NCBI GenBank assembly: GCA_030655715.1
Contig: JAUSPR010000127.1
Coordinates: forward strand, 1-8,265
Length of the DNA: 8,265 bases
Reading direction: 5' to 3'
DNA from: Thermoplasmata archaeon
GTDB taxonomy: Archaea; Thermoplasmatota; Thermoplasmata; SG8-5
In this document: one piece after another, positions 1-5,440 of the stretch
How positions within the stretch are numbered: position 1 is the first letter of the stretch
Layout: every line of letters begins with the position of its first letter
The notes under the pieces: model-generated
Databases searched by the model: none
The model's input: the letters and a program-made list of their open reading frames with translations, nothing else
What the model was told of the DNA's origin: nothing
Translations under genes and position numbers: made by a program

Positions 1-11
1 ATAAAAAACTA

Positions 12-482
12 ATGGATATTTTACACAGTAATGAATATTTTCCAGTTTCATTGTTATTTGGCTATATACAAGAATGGAAAGAAAAGGTGGAACTTATTAA
101 TAGGATACAAGATTTAGAAGCAATAAAAGAACAACAACAAAGTGATATCACGTTTTTAAAATTAGAAAATTATCGTCTTGATAAAATTACAGAATTAATT
201 AAGCTTCATATAATTGATTATAGTGCTATTGAACTTCCAAAATCATTCTCTGATATGATTGAGCAATGCAAAAAAATTGGAGGAATTACACTCTATTTAG
301 AAAGGCAAAAAGAGGTCACCACCATATGGGTGAAATTTGCTAATGATTTATCTATCCAAAAGAAAAATTCATTTTTTGAATTATTTTCTAACTTCGATGT
401 CGACAACATTGAGTATGAATTTAAGGTAAAAGTTACATTTGAGGATTTATCAGACCGATATGAACCAATATTAATTGGGTGA
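12..482 (+). CDS. Unrecognised coiled-coil protein, partner of HEPN-like gene
   Basis: I do not recognise this 156-residue protein. Residues about 25-65 are rich in Leu, Ile, Lys, Glu and Gln and look like an amphipathic or coiled-coil helix. The C-terminal half (about 90-156) alternates hydrophobic and charged residues in a compact alpha/beta pattern and ends in DLSDRYEPILIG. No signal peptide or membrane segment is visible. The frame stays open upstream to the window edge and the few bases before the ATG contain no Shine-Dalgarno, so the true start may lie outside and the gene may be 5'-partial. It is very AT-rich, like the next gene, which begins 7 bases after its stop; the two look like one transcription unit. 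The pairing with a HEPN-like gene suggests, by inference only, a toxin-antitoxin or defence pair. That it is coding is likely; its function is unknown. Confidence 0.62.
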   Translation: MDILHSNEYFPVSLLFGYIQEWKEKVELINRIQDLEAIKEQQQSDITFLKLENYRLDKITELIKLHIIDYSAIELPKSFSDMIEQCKKIGGITLYLERQKEVTTIWVKFANDLSIQKKNSFFELFSNFDVDNIEYEFKVKVTFEDLSDRYEPILIG

Positions 483-489
483 TTAATAA

Positions 490-891
490 ATGAACCATAC
501 ACAGCATTTACAAAAAGCTGAAAGTAATGCCAAATATGTTAAAACTATCAAGGATTGCGATTTCTATGATTGGATTATTGTTGCTTGTTTCTATACCGAA
601 TTGCATTATATCTCATCGTTTCTTCGAGATAAAGGAGGATATGAAGGAACACTTAATCACGGACTCAGGTGTGAACTTTTAAGAAGATACTCTCGAAAAG
701 GCGCATCACATTATCAAGAATTTATGAAACTGAAAATATTATATGATAAAATAGGCGCCCATATTGATGCGGTAAGATATGAAACGTCTTCTAATTGTAA
801 AGCAAAATTTAGATCGACAGAAATTGCAGATTTTATTGAGGATGCATTGAATAATGTACCTTCGATTATTGGCTGTACCCCAATTGAATAA
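490..891 (+). CDS. HEPN-like small helical protein
   Basis: This 133-residue all-helical protein resembles the HEPN-like family whose members share a DWxxxxxFYxxLHY helix, then an H..R motif, then a Y..L......ARY element. Here these are DWIIVACFYTELHY (residues 27-40), H57/R60 in NHGLR, and a Y85...VRY97 segment. There is also an R69-x4-H74 spacing compatible with the HEPN RNase motif (Rx4-6H), but H57/R60 may be the conserved pair in this subfamily, so catalytic activity is uncertain. Known HEPN proteins are RNA-cleaving toxins, or helical partners of nucleotidyltransferases, in toxin-antitoxin and phage-defence loci. The start is supported by GGTGA at 478-482, seven bases upstream and overlapping the stop of the preceding gene, so translation is probably coupled. 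The TAA stop lies exactly on the edge of a truncated hsdR gene on the other strand, which suggests the cassette was inserted there. The gene is strongly AT-rich compared with the DNA to its right. Confidence 0.78.
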   Translation: MNHTQHLQKAESNAKYVKTIKDCDFYDWIIVACFYTELHYISSFLRDKGGYEGTLNHGLRCELLRRYSRKGASHYQEFMKLKILYDKIGAHIDAVRYETSSNCKAKFRSTEIADFIEDALNNVPSIIGCTPIE

Positions 892-1086
892 AATATAATC
901 TGCCCGGAATCTTTCTCCCCTGGTATACGAATTTCCTCGAACAAGAATTTTACCATCGGTGAACGTTACTTGCTGTCGGATTTGGGCTTTTGAGTTCCAG
1001 CTGCTTTTCTCAATAGCTGGTGTGATGAATAATCTGCAAATGTCTTCCTCACTCAAGGTCTTTTTGTCAATAACATTATCTGGCAT
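889..1086 (-). pseudogene. hsdR: Truncated type I restriction hsdR (N-terminal remnant)
   Basis: The minus strand encodes about 66 residues typical of the extreme N-terminus of the type I restriction R subunit (or a related DEAD/DEAH-type restriction helicase): SEEDICRLFITPAI, a W-x-x-x-x-QIRQQVTFTDG segment, KILVRG, then RGERFRADYIL. In intact HsdR this is followed by a nuclease core with a D...ExK motif, beginning a few residues after the RADYIL stretch, and a large helicase; both are missing here. The frame continues for a while into the opposite strand of the HEPN-like gene, but that translation (FNWGTANNRRY onward) no longer resembles HsdR, so the homology ends at about 889-892. The start codon at 1084-1086 has a good upstream GAGGAA, so the remnant keeps its original start and ribosome site. 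It cannot make a functional endonuclease. No hsdM or hsdS is visible in the window. Confidence 0.75.
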
Positions 1087-1146
1087 TATCTTCCTCTTTC
1101 ACAGGTAAAATGATACACCTGCTATTAAGATTGCGTTTAAAAAAAG

Positions 1147-1207
1147 TGGGCGGGGCTTCGGGCATAACGCCCAGGTTGGAGAGAGATTTGCCCCGCTCAA
1201 AGTGGGG
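1147..1207 (+). other. Candidate structured RNA / hairpin element
   Basis: A 10-bp helix can form between 1147-1156 (TGGGCGGGGC) and 1190-1199 (GCCCCGCTCA), with one G-U pair. Nested inside is a second perfect stem, GGGC at 1160-1163 with GCCC at 1169-1172 around a 5-base loop. The 3' arm can instead pair locally: CCCCGCT (1191-1197) with AGTGGGG (1201-1207) over a CAA loop, which makes the two folds mutually exclusive. No T-run follows, so it is not a plain intrinsic terminator, and I do not match it to a known riboswitch class. It could be part of a leader, a small RNA or a degenerate extragenic palindrome. Confidence 0.3.
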
Positions 1208-1458
1208 AAGAGTTCATCGTGATAGGAATTGCCCACATAACAGATACCTGCTTCCCGTTACCATTAAGGAGGATATGATTGATAAGGTTTTCCCCAGCGA
1301 TTGCGGAATTGTGAATATTTTCGCGCGTAATATGTGTGTATTAACAACGAATATATCGACAACATATGTGGCTAATTGGATAGGGTCATGGCTGTTCATG
1401 ATGAAGAAACGCACGCTTCACAATGCTGGTTTATCCTCATTTCTTTCAACAATCTCAT

Positions 1459-1488
1459 TTTTGATAATCAAAAGTGATAATATATATT
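1459..1488 (+). promoter_or_regulatory. Candidate promoter with upstream palindrome for granule-protein operon
   Basis: A perfect inverted repeat TTTTGA-taa-TCAAAA (1459-1473) sits directly next to an AT-only stretch GATAATATATATT (1476-1488) in otherwise GC-richer sequence. Read as an archaeal promoter, the AT stretch would be the TATA box, with a transcription start expected about 25 bases downstream near 1510 and a short leader of about 40 bases before the ATG at 1553. The palindrome would be well placed for a regulator acting at the TATA/BRE position. This is inferred from position and composition only. Confidence 0.35.
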
Positions 1489-1537
1489 CGCGTCCCGCAC
1501 TCGCTCCCATGCCTAGGGCAGATGTAGGCGTACACCT

Positions 1538-1544
1538 AAGGGGG
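1538..1544 (+). promoter_or_regulatory. Shine-Dalgarno AAGGGGG for first phasin-like gene
   Basis: AAGGGGG lies eight bases before the ATG at 1553 and decides that start. An earlier ATG at 1549 is in another frame, lies too close to this site, and does not give the long open frame. Confidence 0.6.
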
Positions 1545-1552
1545 AACAATGT

Positions 1553-2431
1553 ATGAAAAAAACAGAAAAAGAAGAAAAAGCAGATGTCGTGGGCATATTC
1601 AACGCGTGGACAGACTACTCCAGGAACCTGGAAAATCAAATCAACAGTGCTCTGGGGGAAAGCCAGGCTGATTGCGAAAAACTCTACAATGGCTGGATAG
1701 ATTTTTCCAAGAGCTTGGAGGGAAAAATAAAGCCAGCATCTGACGAGGAAAAAAACAGCTACAATGAACTATCCAATATCTGGAGGAACTACAACAACAA
1801 GATAGGGGCGAGGTTGAACAATATGGTTTCCGAGAACTCGACTAACTCCAAGAAAATTATCAAAATGTATGATAAGTACTCCAAGGACATGATGGCAAAC
1901 ATCATGAAAAACGGCAAACCGGAGAAGTATGCCATAGCGGATTTTTACGCCACTGGGTTCGATTCCGCAAACGAGATGACCTCGCAGATAACCAAGCTAA
2001 TGGCTAAAAGCCAGGATGAGAACCAAAAGGTGACCGAGCTATGGAACGATTTCACGGACCGGATGAACGGTTTTGTGGATGTTTTAGCCAATCGAAATGA
2101 GGCCGAACCCAATGAACTCCTGGTCGCCTGGTCGTCTATGTCTGGAAAGTTCGGGAACATAATGGCGGATTTCTTCAAGGACCACAGGACGAACTACGAA
2201 GATACCTACGCCATCTGGATGAACCAAACAAAAGATATGTACGGACCGTTTGCCAGCTTGGCAAAGAATTTAGAGACCGATATTGAAAGCCTCTATCAAT
2301 CATATTTTGAAAGGACAGGGGCCATCCAGAAAAATCTCATGATGTTCCAGTTCCCGAGTGCTTACGCATTGCAGAATGAGATCTCGGAACTGAAGAAAAA
2401 AGTGGAGGAGTTGGAGAAAAAATTGAATTGA
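1553..2431 (+). CDS. PhaE/phasin-like helical repeat protein 1
   Basis: The 292-residue, almost wholly helical, charged protein has no signal peptide or membrane span. It is built on a strict 29-residue period: an aromatic anchor at W19, W48, W77, Y106, (G135), W164, W193, W222 and Y251, each followed by a hydrophobic or polar residue at +3 and hydrophobic residues at about +7 and +11 (typical unit W-x-D-F/Y-S-x-x-L/M-x-x-x-I). There are no insertions across nine units. The C-terminus (about 268-292) is a heptad coiled coil, NEISELKKKVEELEKKL. The WxD[FY]S motifs and the C-terminal ELxKKVxELEK tail recall PhaE, the accessory subunit of class III polyhydroxyalkanoate synthase, and related granule-coating phasins. 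The inferred role is coating or organising a polyester granule in the cytoplasm, possibly activating a PhaC not present here. A paralogue follows after 20 bases. Coding status is very likely; the PhaE/phasin call is moderate. Confidence 0.72.
   Translation: MKKTEKEEKADVVGIFNAWTDYSRNLENQINSALGESQADCEKLYNGWIDFSKSLEGKIKPASDEEKNSYNELSNIWRNYNNKIGARLNNMVSENSTNSKKIIKMYDKYSKDMMANIMKNGKPEKYAIADFYATGFDSANEMTSQITKLMAKSQDENQKVTELWNDFTDRMNGFVDVLANRNEAEPNELLVAWSSMSGKFGNIMADFFKDHRTNYEDTYAIWMNQTKDMYGPFASLAKNLETDIESLYQSYFERTGAIQKNLMMFQFPSAYALQNEISELKKKVEELEKKLN
1607..2338 (+). repeat. Nine-unit 29-residue (87-bp) protein-level repeat
   Basis: Anchors fall at codons 19, 48, 77, 106, 135, 164, 193, 222 and 251, every interval exactly 29 codons. 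The DNA units are strongly diverged, so the periodicity is kept at protein level rather than by recent duplication. 29 residues over eight helical turns is 3.625 residues per turn, which would give an almost straight, continuous hydrophobic stripe along one long helix or a regular bundle. Confidence 0.75.
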
Positions 2432-2436
2432 ATAAT

Positions 2437-2442
2437 AAGGAG
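2437..2442 (+). promoter_or_regulatory. Shine-Dalgarno AAGGAG deciding start of second phasin-like gene
   Basis: AAGGAG is nine bases before the ATG at 2452 and only three before an in-frame ATG at 2446. The 2452 start has normal spacing and is preferred. A more upstream TTG at 2428 would place the Shine-Dalgarno inside the coding region and is unlikely. Confidence 0.55.
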
Positions 2443-2451
2443 AGGATGAAC

Positions 2452-3330
2452 ATGACAAAAAAGAAAGCCAAGAAAGAAACGAAAAAGAGCGAAGAGATTA
2501 TTCCAAAAGTGGTGGAAACCTCGGGGACGAAAAAGAGCGAAGAGAGCGAACCCAAAGTGTGGAAAACCTCTGGGGACCATGAGGAAGACAATCCAAAGAT
2601 GGAAGTGACTTCGGAGGACCGCATGCGGGAGATAATGAACCTGTGCACTGAACAGCAATTCGGTTTACTGACTCGCATGAACGATGTGATAGATGAGCAG
2701 CAGAAATTCAATACGAACACCTGGGAGATGTGGTCGAAGTTCAATGATAGCCTATGCGGGAGCATCCTATCGGATTTCGTTAAGGAGATATATAAGCAAA
2801 TTTCCAGCGTCTGGAACGAGCACTGCGGGAAGTTGAACGCCTCCCTTCTCAATAATACACAAAAGAGCACCAGCAAGTATGCGGAGTTATTCGGAAAATG
2901 GAGGACTATTGCAGAACTCATTAGCAGAATTGCATCATCCAGCGGACAAGAGCAAGTTGAACTCATCGAAGAACTCAAGAAGGAGTATGAGGAAGTGTCC
3001 AGGTTCACCGCTGCATTCTTCGCTGAGAACAGCGAGGCAAAGATTGATGAATACAAGGAGATACAATCCTCGTGGCGTGATTTTACCAACCGGATGAACA
3101 CACTGCTGAGAGAAATAACAACGGACGAGAATGTATATAAAATGATGGCAGAAGGTGGAATGCATCAGATGTTCGCGCCGGGTAAAACCGAAGGGGTGCT
3201 GGTGAACTGGAGCAAAATATCTTCCGAAATCAATGGCGATATTGCAGGACTTGTTTCAGAGGCCGCAGAGAAGTTCAGAGATTCGCAGGAAACCTGGAAC
3301 GAGTTTCTCCAGAAAGTTATGGAGCCGTGA
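2452..3330 (+). CDS. PhaE/phasin-like helical repeat protein 2
   Basis: With the ATG at 2452 this is 292 residues, the same length as its neighbour. The N-terminus (1-56) is a disordered Lys/Glu-rich tail containing two near-identical 16-residue repeats (TKKSEE..PKV..TSG) and a third degenerate copy. From about residue 60 it is helical and carries the same aromatic-anchored units as the first protein: W94, W121, W150, Y179, W208, W253 and W282, with spacings 27, 29, 29, 29, 45 and 29. The 45-residue step equals one period plus a 16-residue, Gly/Met-rich insertion. WRDFTNRMNTLL here closely matches WNDFTDRMNGFV in the upstream gene, so the two are paralogues. The likely role is a second granule-surface or PHA-synthase accessory protein; the basic tail could bind nucleic acid or a partner, by analogy with Lys/Ala-rich tails of some phasins. 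It lies in an operon with the upstream gene. A Shine-Dalgarno-like GGAGGAG immediately after the stop leads to no gene. Confidence 0.7.
   Translation: MTKKKAKKETKKSEEIIPKVVETSGTKKSEESEPKVWKTSGDHEEDNPKMEVTSEDRMREIMNLCTEQQFGLLTRMNDVIDEQQKFNTNTWEMWSKFNDSLCGSILSDFVKEIYKQISSVWNEHCGKLNASLLNNTQKSTSKYAELFGKWRTIAELISRIASSSGQEQVELIEELKKEYEEVSRFTAAFFAENSEAKIDEYKEIQSSWRDFTNRMNTLLREITTDENVYKMMAEGGMHQMFAPGKTEGVLVNWSKISSEINGDIAGLVSEAAEKFRDSQETWNEFLQKVMEP
2479..2619 (+). repeat. 48-bp tandem repeat in N-terminal tail of phasin-like protein 2
   Basis: Copies at 2479-2526 and 2527-2574 start with the same 19 bases (ACGAAAAAGAGCGAAGAGA) and both encode TKKSEE-x-x-PKV-x-x-TSG. A third, diverged 45-bp copy (2575-2619) encodes EEDNPKMEVTSED. 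The first two are similar enough at DNA level to suggest fairly recent slippage or duplication, unlike the 29-residue units further on. Confidence 0.7.
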
Positions 3331-3370
3331 CGGAGGAGCGCGGAAAGTAAACTACCAGCCCGTACATCAT

Positions 3371-3394
3371 CGTTCCGAACAGAGATTCGGAACG
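3371..3394. other. Perfect 9-bp hairpin downstream of phasin operon
   Basis: CGTTCCGAA and TTCGGAACG pair perfectly over a six-base loop (cagaga), 40 bases after the stop of the second phasin-like gene. No T-run follows on the plus strand, so it is at best a weak terminator or an mRNA 3'-end stabiliser. Confidence 0.45.
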
Positions 3395-3738
3395 AGTGGG
3401 CTGGGCTGTGCCAACCAAAAGACGTAGCTTGAATTGACGGCCTGGCCAATCATGCCTCGCCTGAATTGCATCGATTTGGAATCTGGAGGGCGGGGTTTGT
3501 TCCATCGAATTCGGGACATTCGATGAAGTTGACCGTTTATTCTGGGAGCACAAGGCATTCTGGAAGACGGTTTCAAAGCCTCGTCTGACCGAAGGGAGGG
3601 CGGGGTAACAACGGCACCCAGCTTAACCGACATTCTGGGAGCGAATGCCACCCTCGGGTTTTTCATCCCGGTTTCCAGGGCGTGATAAAAGGTGTGGTGG
3701 GCGGTTGGCTGGGACAAGTTGGGATTTGGCCTGGTGCC

Positions 3739-3871
3739 GAGGTGAAGAGCCGGGTTGCATGCCGGTTTAAACACCTCCCCGGCCTTACAGCCGAGGTTTC
3801 CAAAGGATGAGCTTAATCGGTCACCAACCCGGTTCCGCTAACCGGGTCACAACCCCGGCCTTCGACCGGGG
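3739..3871. other. Cluster of GC hairpins, candidate structured RNA core
   Basis: Within 133 bases there are four adjacent helices. A composite stem has outer GAGGTG/CACCTC (3739-3744/3772-3777) and inner AGCCGG/CCGGTT (3748-3753/3762-3767, one G-U). Next come CGGC/GCCG around 3780-3793, then ACCCGGTT/AACCGGGT with a five-base loop (3827-3847), and CCCCGG/CCGGGG (3853-3871). CCTC at 3775-3778 can alternatively pair with GAGG at 3793-3796, giving a possible switch between folds. Such dense nested pairing is typical of a functional RNA or of the folded ends of a mobile element; the class is not recognised. Confidence 0.4.
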
Positions 3872-4144
3872 CATGATGGGGATGGCCAGTGCCAGTATGC
3901 GGTCTTTGGCAATCCGGGTGTCGCGGTGAAATTTATGATATGGCCCTATTTCAAACGATATTGGCGGCATCAACCCCAGGCTTCGGCATCCTCACCCGCA
4001 CGCATGTATGATGTGTTGGCGGGGTGTTGGATTGCACAGCCTGGCTGGCTCTTTCGACCTTCGCGTTATGGTTCCACATCATGAAACAATAGGGCGAATG
4101 CCTCGCAACCGGGGCGTTTAATCGAGGGATGGCTGGACAAGGCC

Positions 4145-4188
4145 GGGTCGGGGGGTAATTGGGGGTCGGGAGTTGAGGGGGGTGAGGG
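4145..4188 (+). other. G-rich tract with G-quadruplex potential
   Basis: Six runs of three to six G (4145-4147, 4150-4155, 4161-4165, 4168-4170, 4177-4182, 4186-4188) are separated by loops of two to six bases, satisfying the usual G3+N1-7 quadruplex pattern on the plus strand. On the other strand, in the transcript direction of the DUF499 gene, it is a C-rich, G-poor segment beginning about 140 bases past that gene's stop. In a bacterium that would also look like a Rho-utilisation site. Confidence 0.5.
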
Positions 4189-4330
4189 CGGAACTGCGTG
4201 AAGCTCTGTGAGAGCCCTTGCATATCCTCTGTCTATTATGCCCATTGGGAGAATGTTAGGGAGCTGAAGCACCCGGCCCGATGGCGGGGGCATCCCCTCA
4301 AGACCACGTTAATTCTCGGGATGCAGCACT

Positions 4331-5440
4331 CTAAATTTTCAACTGTATCCCAAGCTGCCTGAACGTCTCCTTGATTTTGTCCTCGAAGTCCAGTTCAGAT
4401 ATTTCGCCATCAGCAGCCACTATCTCAATCTCCAGGTTGTCAAATTTGCTTTGGAGGAGATTCATGACGCCCATGATGTTCGAAACCTTGCCCTTTGGGA
4501 CTACAAATTTCAGATGGACACGGTCTCTTGATTTCGGTTTTTCTTTCCCCTCATCGGTTTCATCTTCGGGCTCTTCCCCCTCTGGCGGCTCTGGTTCTCC
4601 AGGTTCCTTTACCTTCTCTTTCATCTGCGCCTGGCAAATGCTTTCTACAATGAGAACTTCAGAACCGCTCAATGAAAGGCTTGGTTTTTCTTTGAAATAG
4701 TGGCATACTGGTTTGTTTTGTTCCATCTCTCCGAGACCGAACAACCCTTTCACTATTCCTTCAGCCATTGCCATTTTCAGATTGTCTGGACTGACTATTC
4801 GCTTCTCTCCGGGGGTTTTCAAACTGGCTTGATACAACTGCTCTGTTGAGACATAATCTTTGCCTGTTAGGTATTTCTCCTTGATGACCAGGGCTGCAAT
4901 GTTAGCAAGAATGTCGCCATTGGCTCTGAGCTTGTCATAATAAATATCATCCAAACCGCGTTCTTCTCCGTATGTGGGGACCCCCAGATCGCCAAACCTG
5001 AGACCTTCTTTATCAGGGATTGCTGTTGAACGATAGTACCTGTGTATTGCTTCCTGAAGAATCTCGGCGCTCTTCTTTATCTCTTTCTTGACATCCTTTT
5101 TCTGGTCTTCGGAAAGATTCACGGTTTTGTCATGTTCAATGTTTTCGTATGCTATTTTTCTTTTCAGAGCTGTGACAAAACCTGGTTTTTCCGATTCAGT
5201 CGGATAGAGGAAAAAGATTGTGTTTCTGTATACTCTCGGCGTCTGGCCCTTGTTTTTCGTAATGGACTCCATCAATGGCTTGTCCTCTTTGTTCAAGATG
5301 ACCAATTTGAGTTCTTCCGAATCCGTGATGTTTGCAGAATTTTCCTCCCAAATGGATACCCTTAACTGCTTTCCTCTGATGCAGCCTTTCAGCAGCTCTT
5401 TCTCCAGGTCGACAATATCTTTGGGCTTGATGTTTTCCAT
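4331..5440 (-). CDS. DUF499 ATPase, C-terminal part (frameshifted)
   Basis: These 369 residues form the C-terminal half of a DUF499 (COG1483) protein. Visible elements are the MENIKPKDIVDLEKELL segment that normally follows the ATPase core, a helical region with RYYRSTAIPD (135-143) and FGDLG (149-153), an acidic Pro/Glu-rich linker at about 273-304, and a final alpha/beta domain (KFVVPKGKVSNIMGVMNLLQ...) ending at a TAG. No Shine-Dalgarno precedes the ATG at 5440; the upstream bases are the A7 run shared with the other frame. Independent initiation is therefore doubtful. A -1 slip at that run would join this frame to the upstream ORF and give one protein of about 846 residues. On its own this piece lacks the Walker motifs. 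Confidence 0.8.
   Translation of the reverse strand: MENIKPKDIVDLEKELLKGCIRGKQLRVSIWEENSANITDSEELKLVILNKEDKPLMESITKNKGQTPRVYRNTIFFLYPTESEKPGFVTALKRKIAYENIEHDKTVNLSEDQKKDVKKEIKKSAEILQEAIHRYYRSTAIPDKEGLRFGDLGVPTYGEERGLDDIYYDKLRANGDILANIAALVIKEKYLTGKDYVSTEQLYQASLKTPGEKRIVSPDNLKMAMAEGIVKGLFGLGEMEQNKPVCHYFKEKPSLSLSGSEVLIVESICQAQMKEKVKEPGEPEPPEGEEPEDETDEGKEKPKSRDRVHLKFVVPKGKVSNIMGVMNLLQSKFDNLEIEIVAADGEISELDFEDKIKETFRQLGIQLKI

Larger units (their letters stand above)
1087..1552. other. 466-bp noncoding gap between hsdR remnant and phasin operon
   Basis: This stretch lies between two divergently oriented starts (hsdR remnant leftward, granule-protein operon rightward), so it should hold promoters for both. 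I see no convincing gene. One plus frame is open from 1110 to 1556, but it reads straight through the probable promoter and Shine-Dalgarno of the next gene. Its best internal ATG (1275) has AAGGAGG only two bases upstream, too close for normal initiation. Contents worth noting are a foldable GC-rich element at 1147-1207, a TTTTGA/TCAAAA palindrome at 1459-1473, a TATA-like segment at 1477-1488, and short CCTA/TAGG complementary pieces at 1512-1537 that could form small alternative hairpins just before the Shine-Dalgarno. Confidence 0.5.
3331..4330. other. 1-kb GC-rich noncoding island between convergent genes
   Basis: No credible gene is present. Both strands contain open frames, but they lack ribosome sites or starts and have Pro/Arg/Ser-rich, low-complexity translations. 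What is visible is structure: perfect or near-perfect hairpins at 3371-3394, 3503-3524, 3739-3777, 3827-3847, 3853-3871, 4101-4127 and 4203-4215; 11-12 base direct repeats (GGAGGGCGGGGT at 3485 and 3595, ATTCTGGGAGC at 3539 and 3632); and a G-rich tract at 4145-4188. Composition is clearly more GC-rich than either flank. Possibilities are a large structured RNA, a nonautonomous mobile element, or a decayed insertion; I cannot choose among them from the sequence alone. Confidence 0.5.

Noticed and set aside
1110..1556. 148-codon plus-strand open frame, or a shorter version from the ATG at 1275
   Set aside because: It runs through the probable promoter and ribosome site of the phasin-like gene, the translation looks random, and the AAGGAGG at 1266-1272 is only two bases from the ATG.
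3371..3394. Intrinsic terminator after the phasin operon
   Set aside because: The stem is perfect but no T-run follows on the plus strand; listed as a hairpin only.
3533..3685. 50-codon plus-strand frame with a protein-like translation (ILGAQGILEDGF... ILGANATLGFF)
   Set aside because: No start codon and stops on both sides. The apparent internal repeat reflects the ATTCTGGGAGC direct repeat. Kept only as a hint that the island may contain decayed or repeated sequence.
3367..3774. 135-codon minus-strand open frame in the GC-rich island
   Set aside because: Pro/Arg/Ser-rich low-information translation, no ribosome site, and it crosses several perfect hairpins; more likely an open frame due to GC content.
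3951..4293. Two overlapping minus-strand open frames (75 and 90 codons)
   Set aside because: They cross the G-rich tract, giving Pro-rich strings, and have no ribosome site or recognisable domain.
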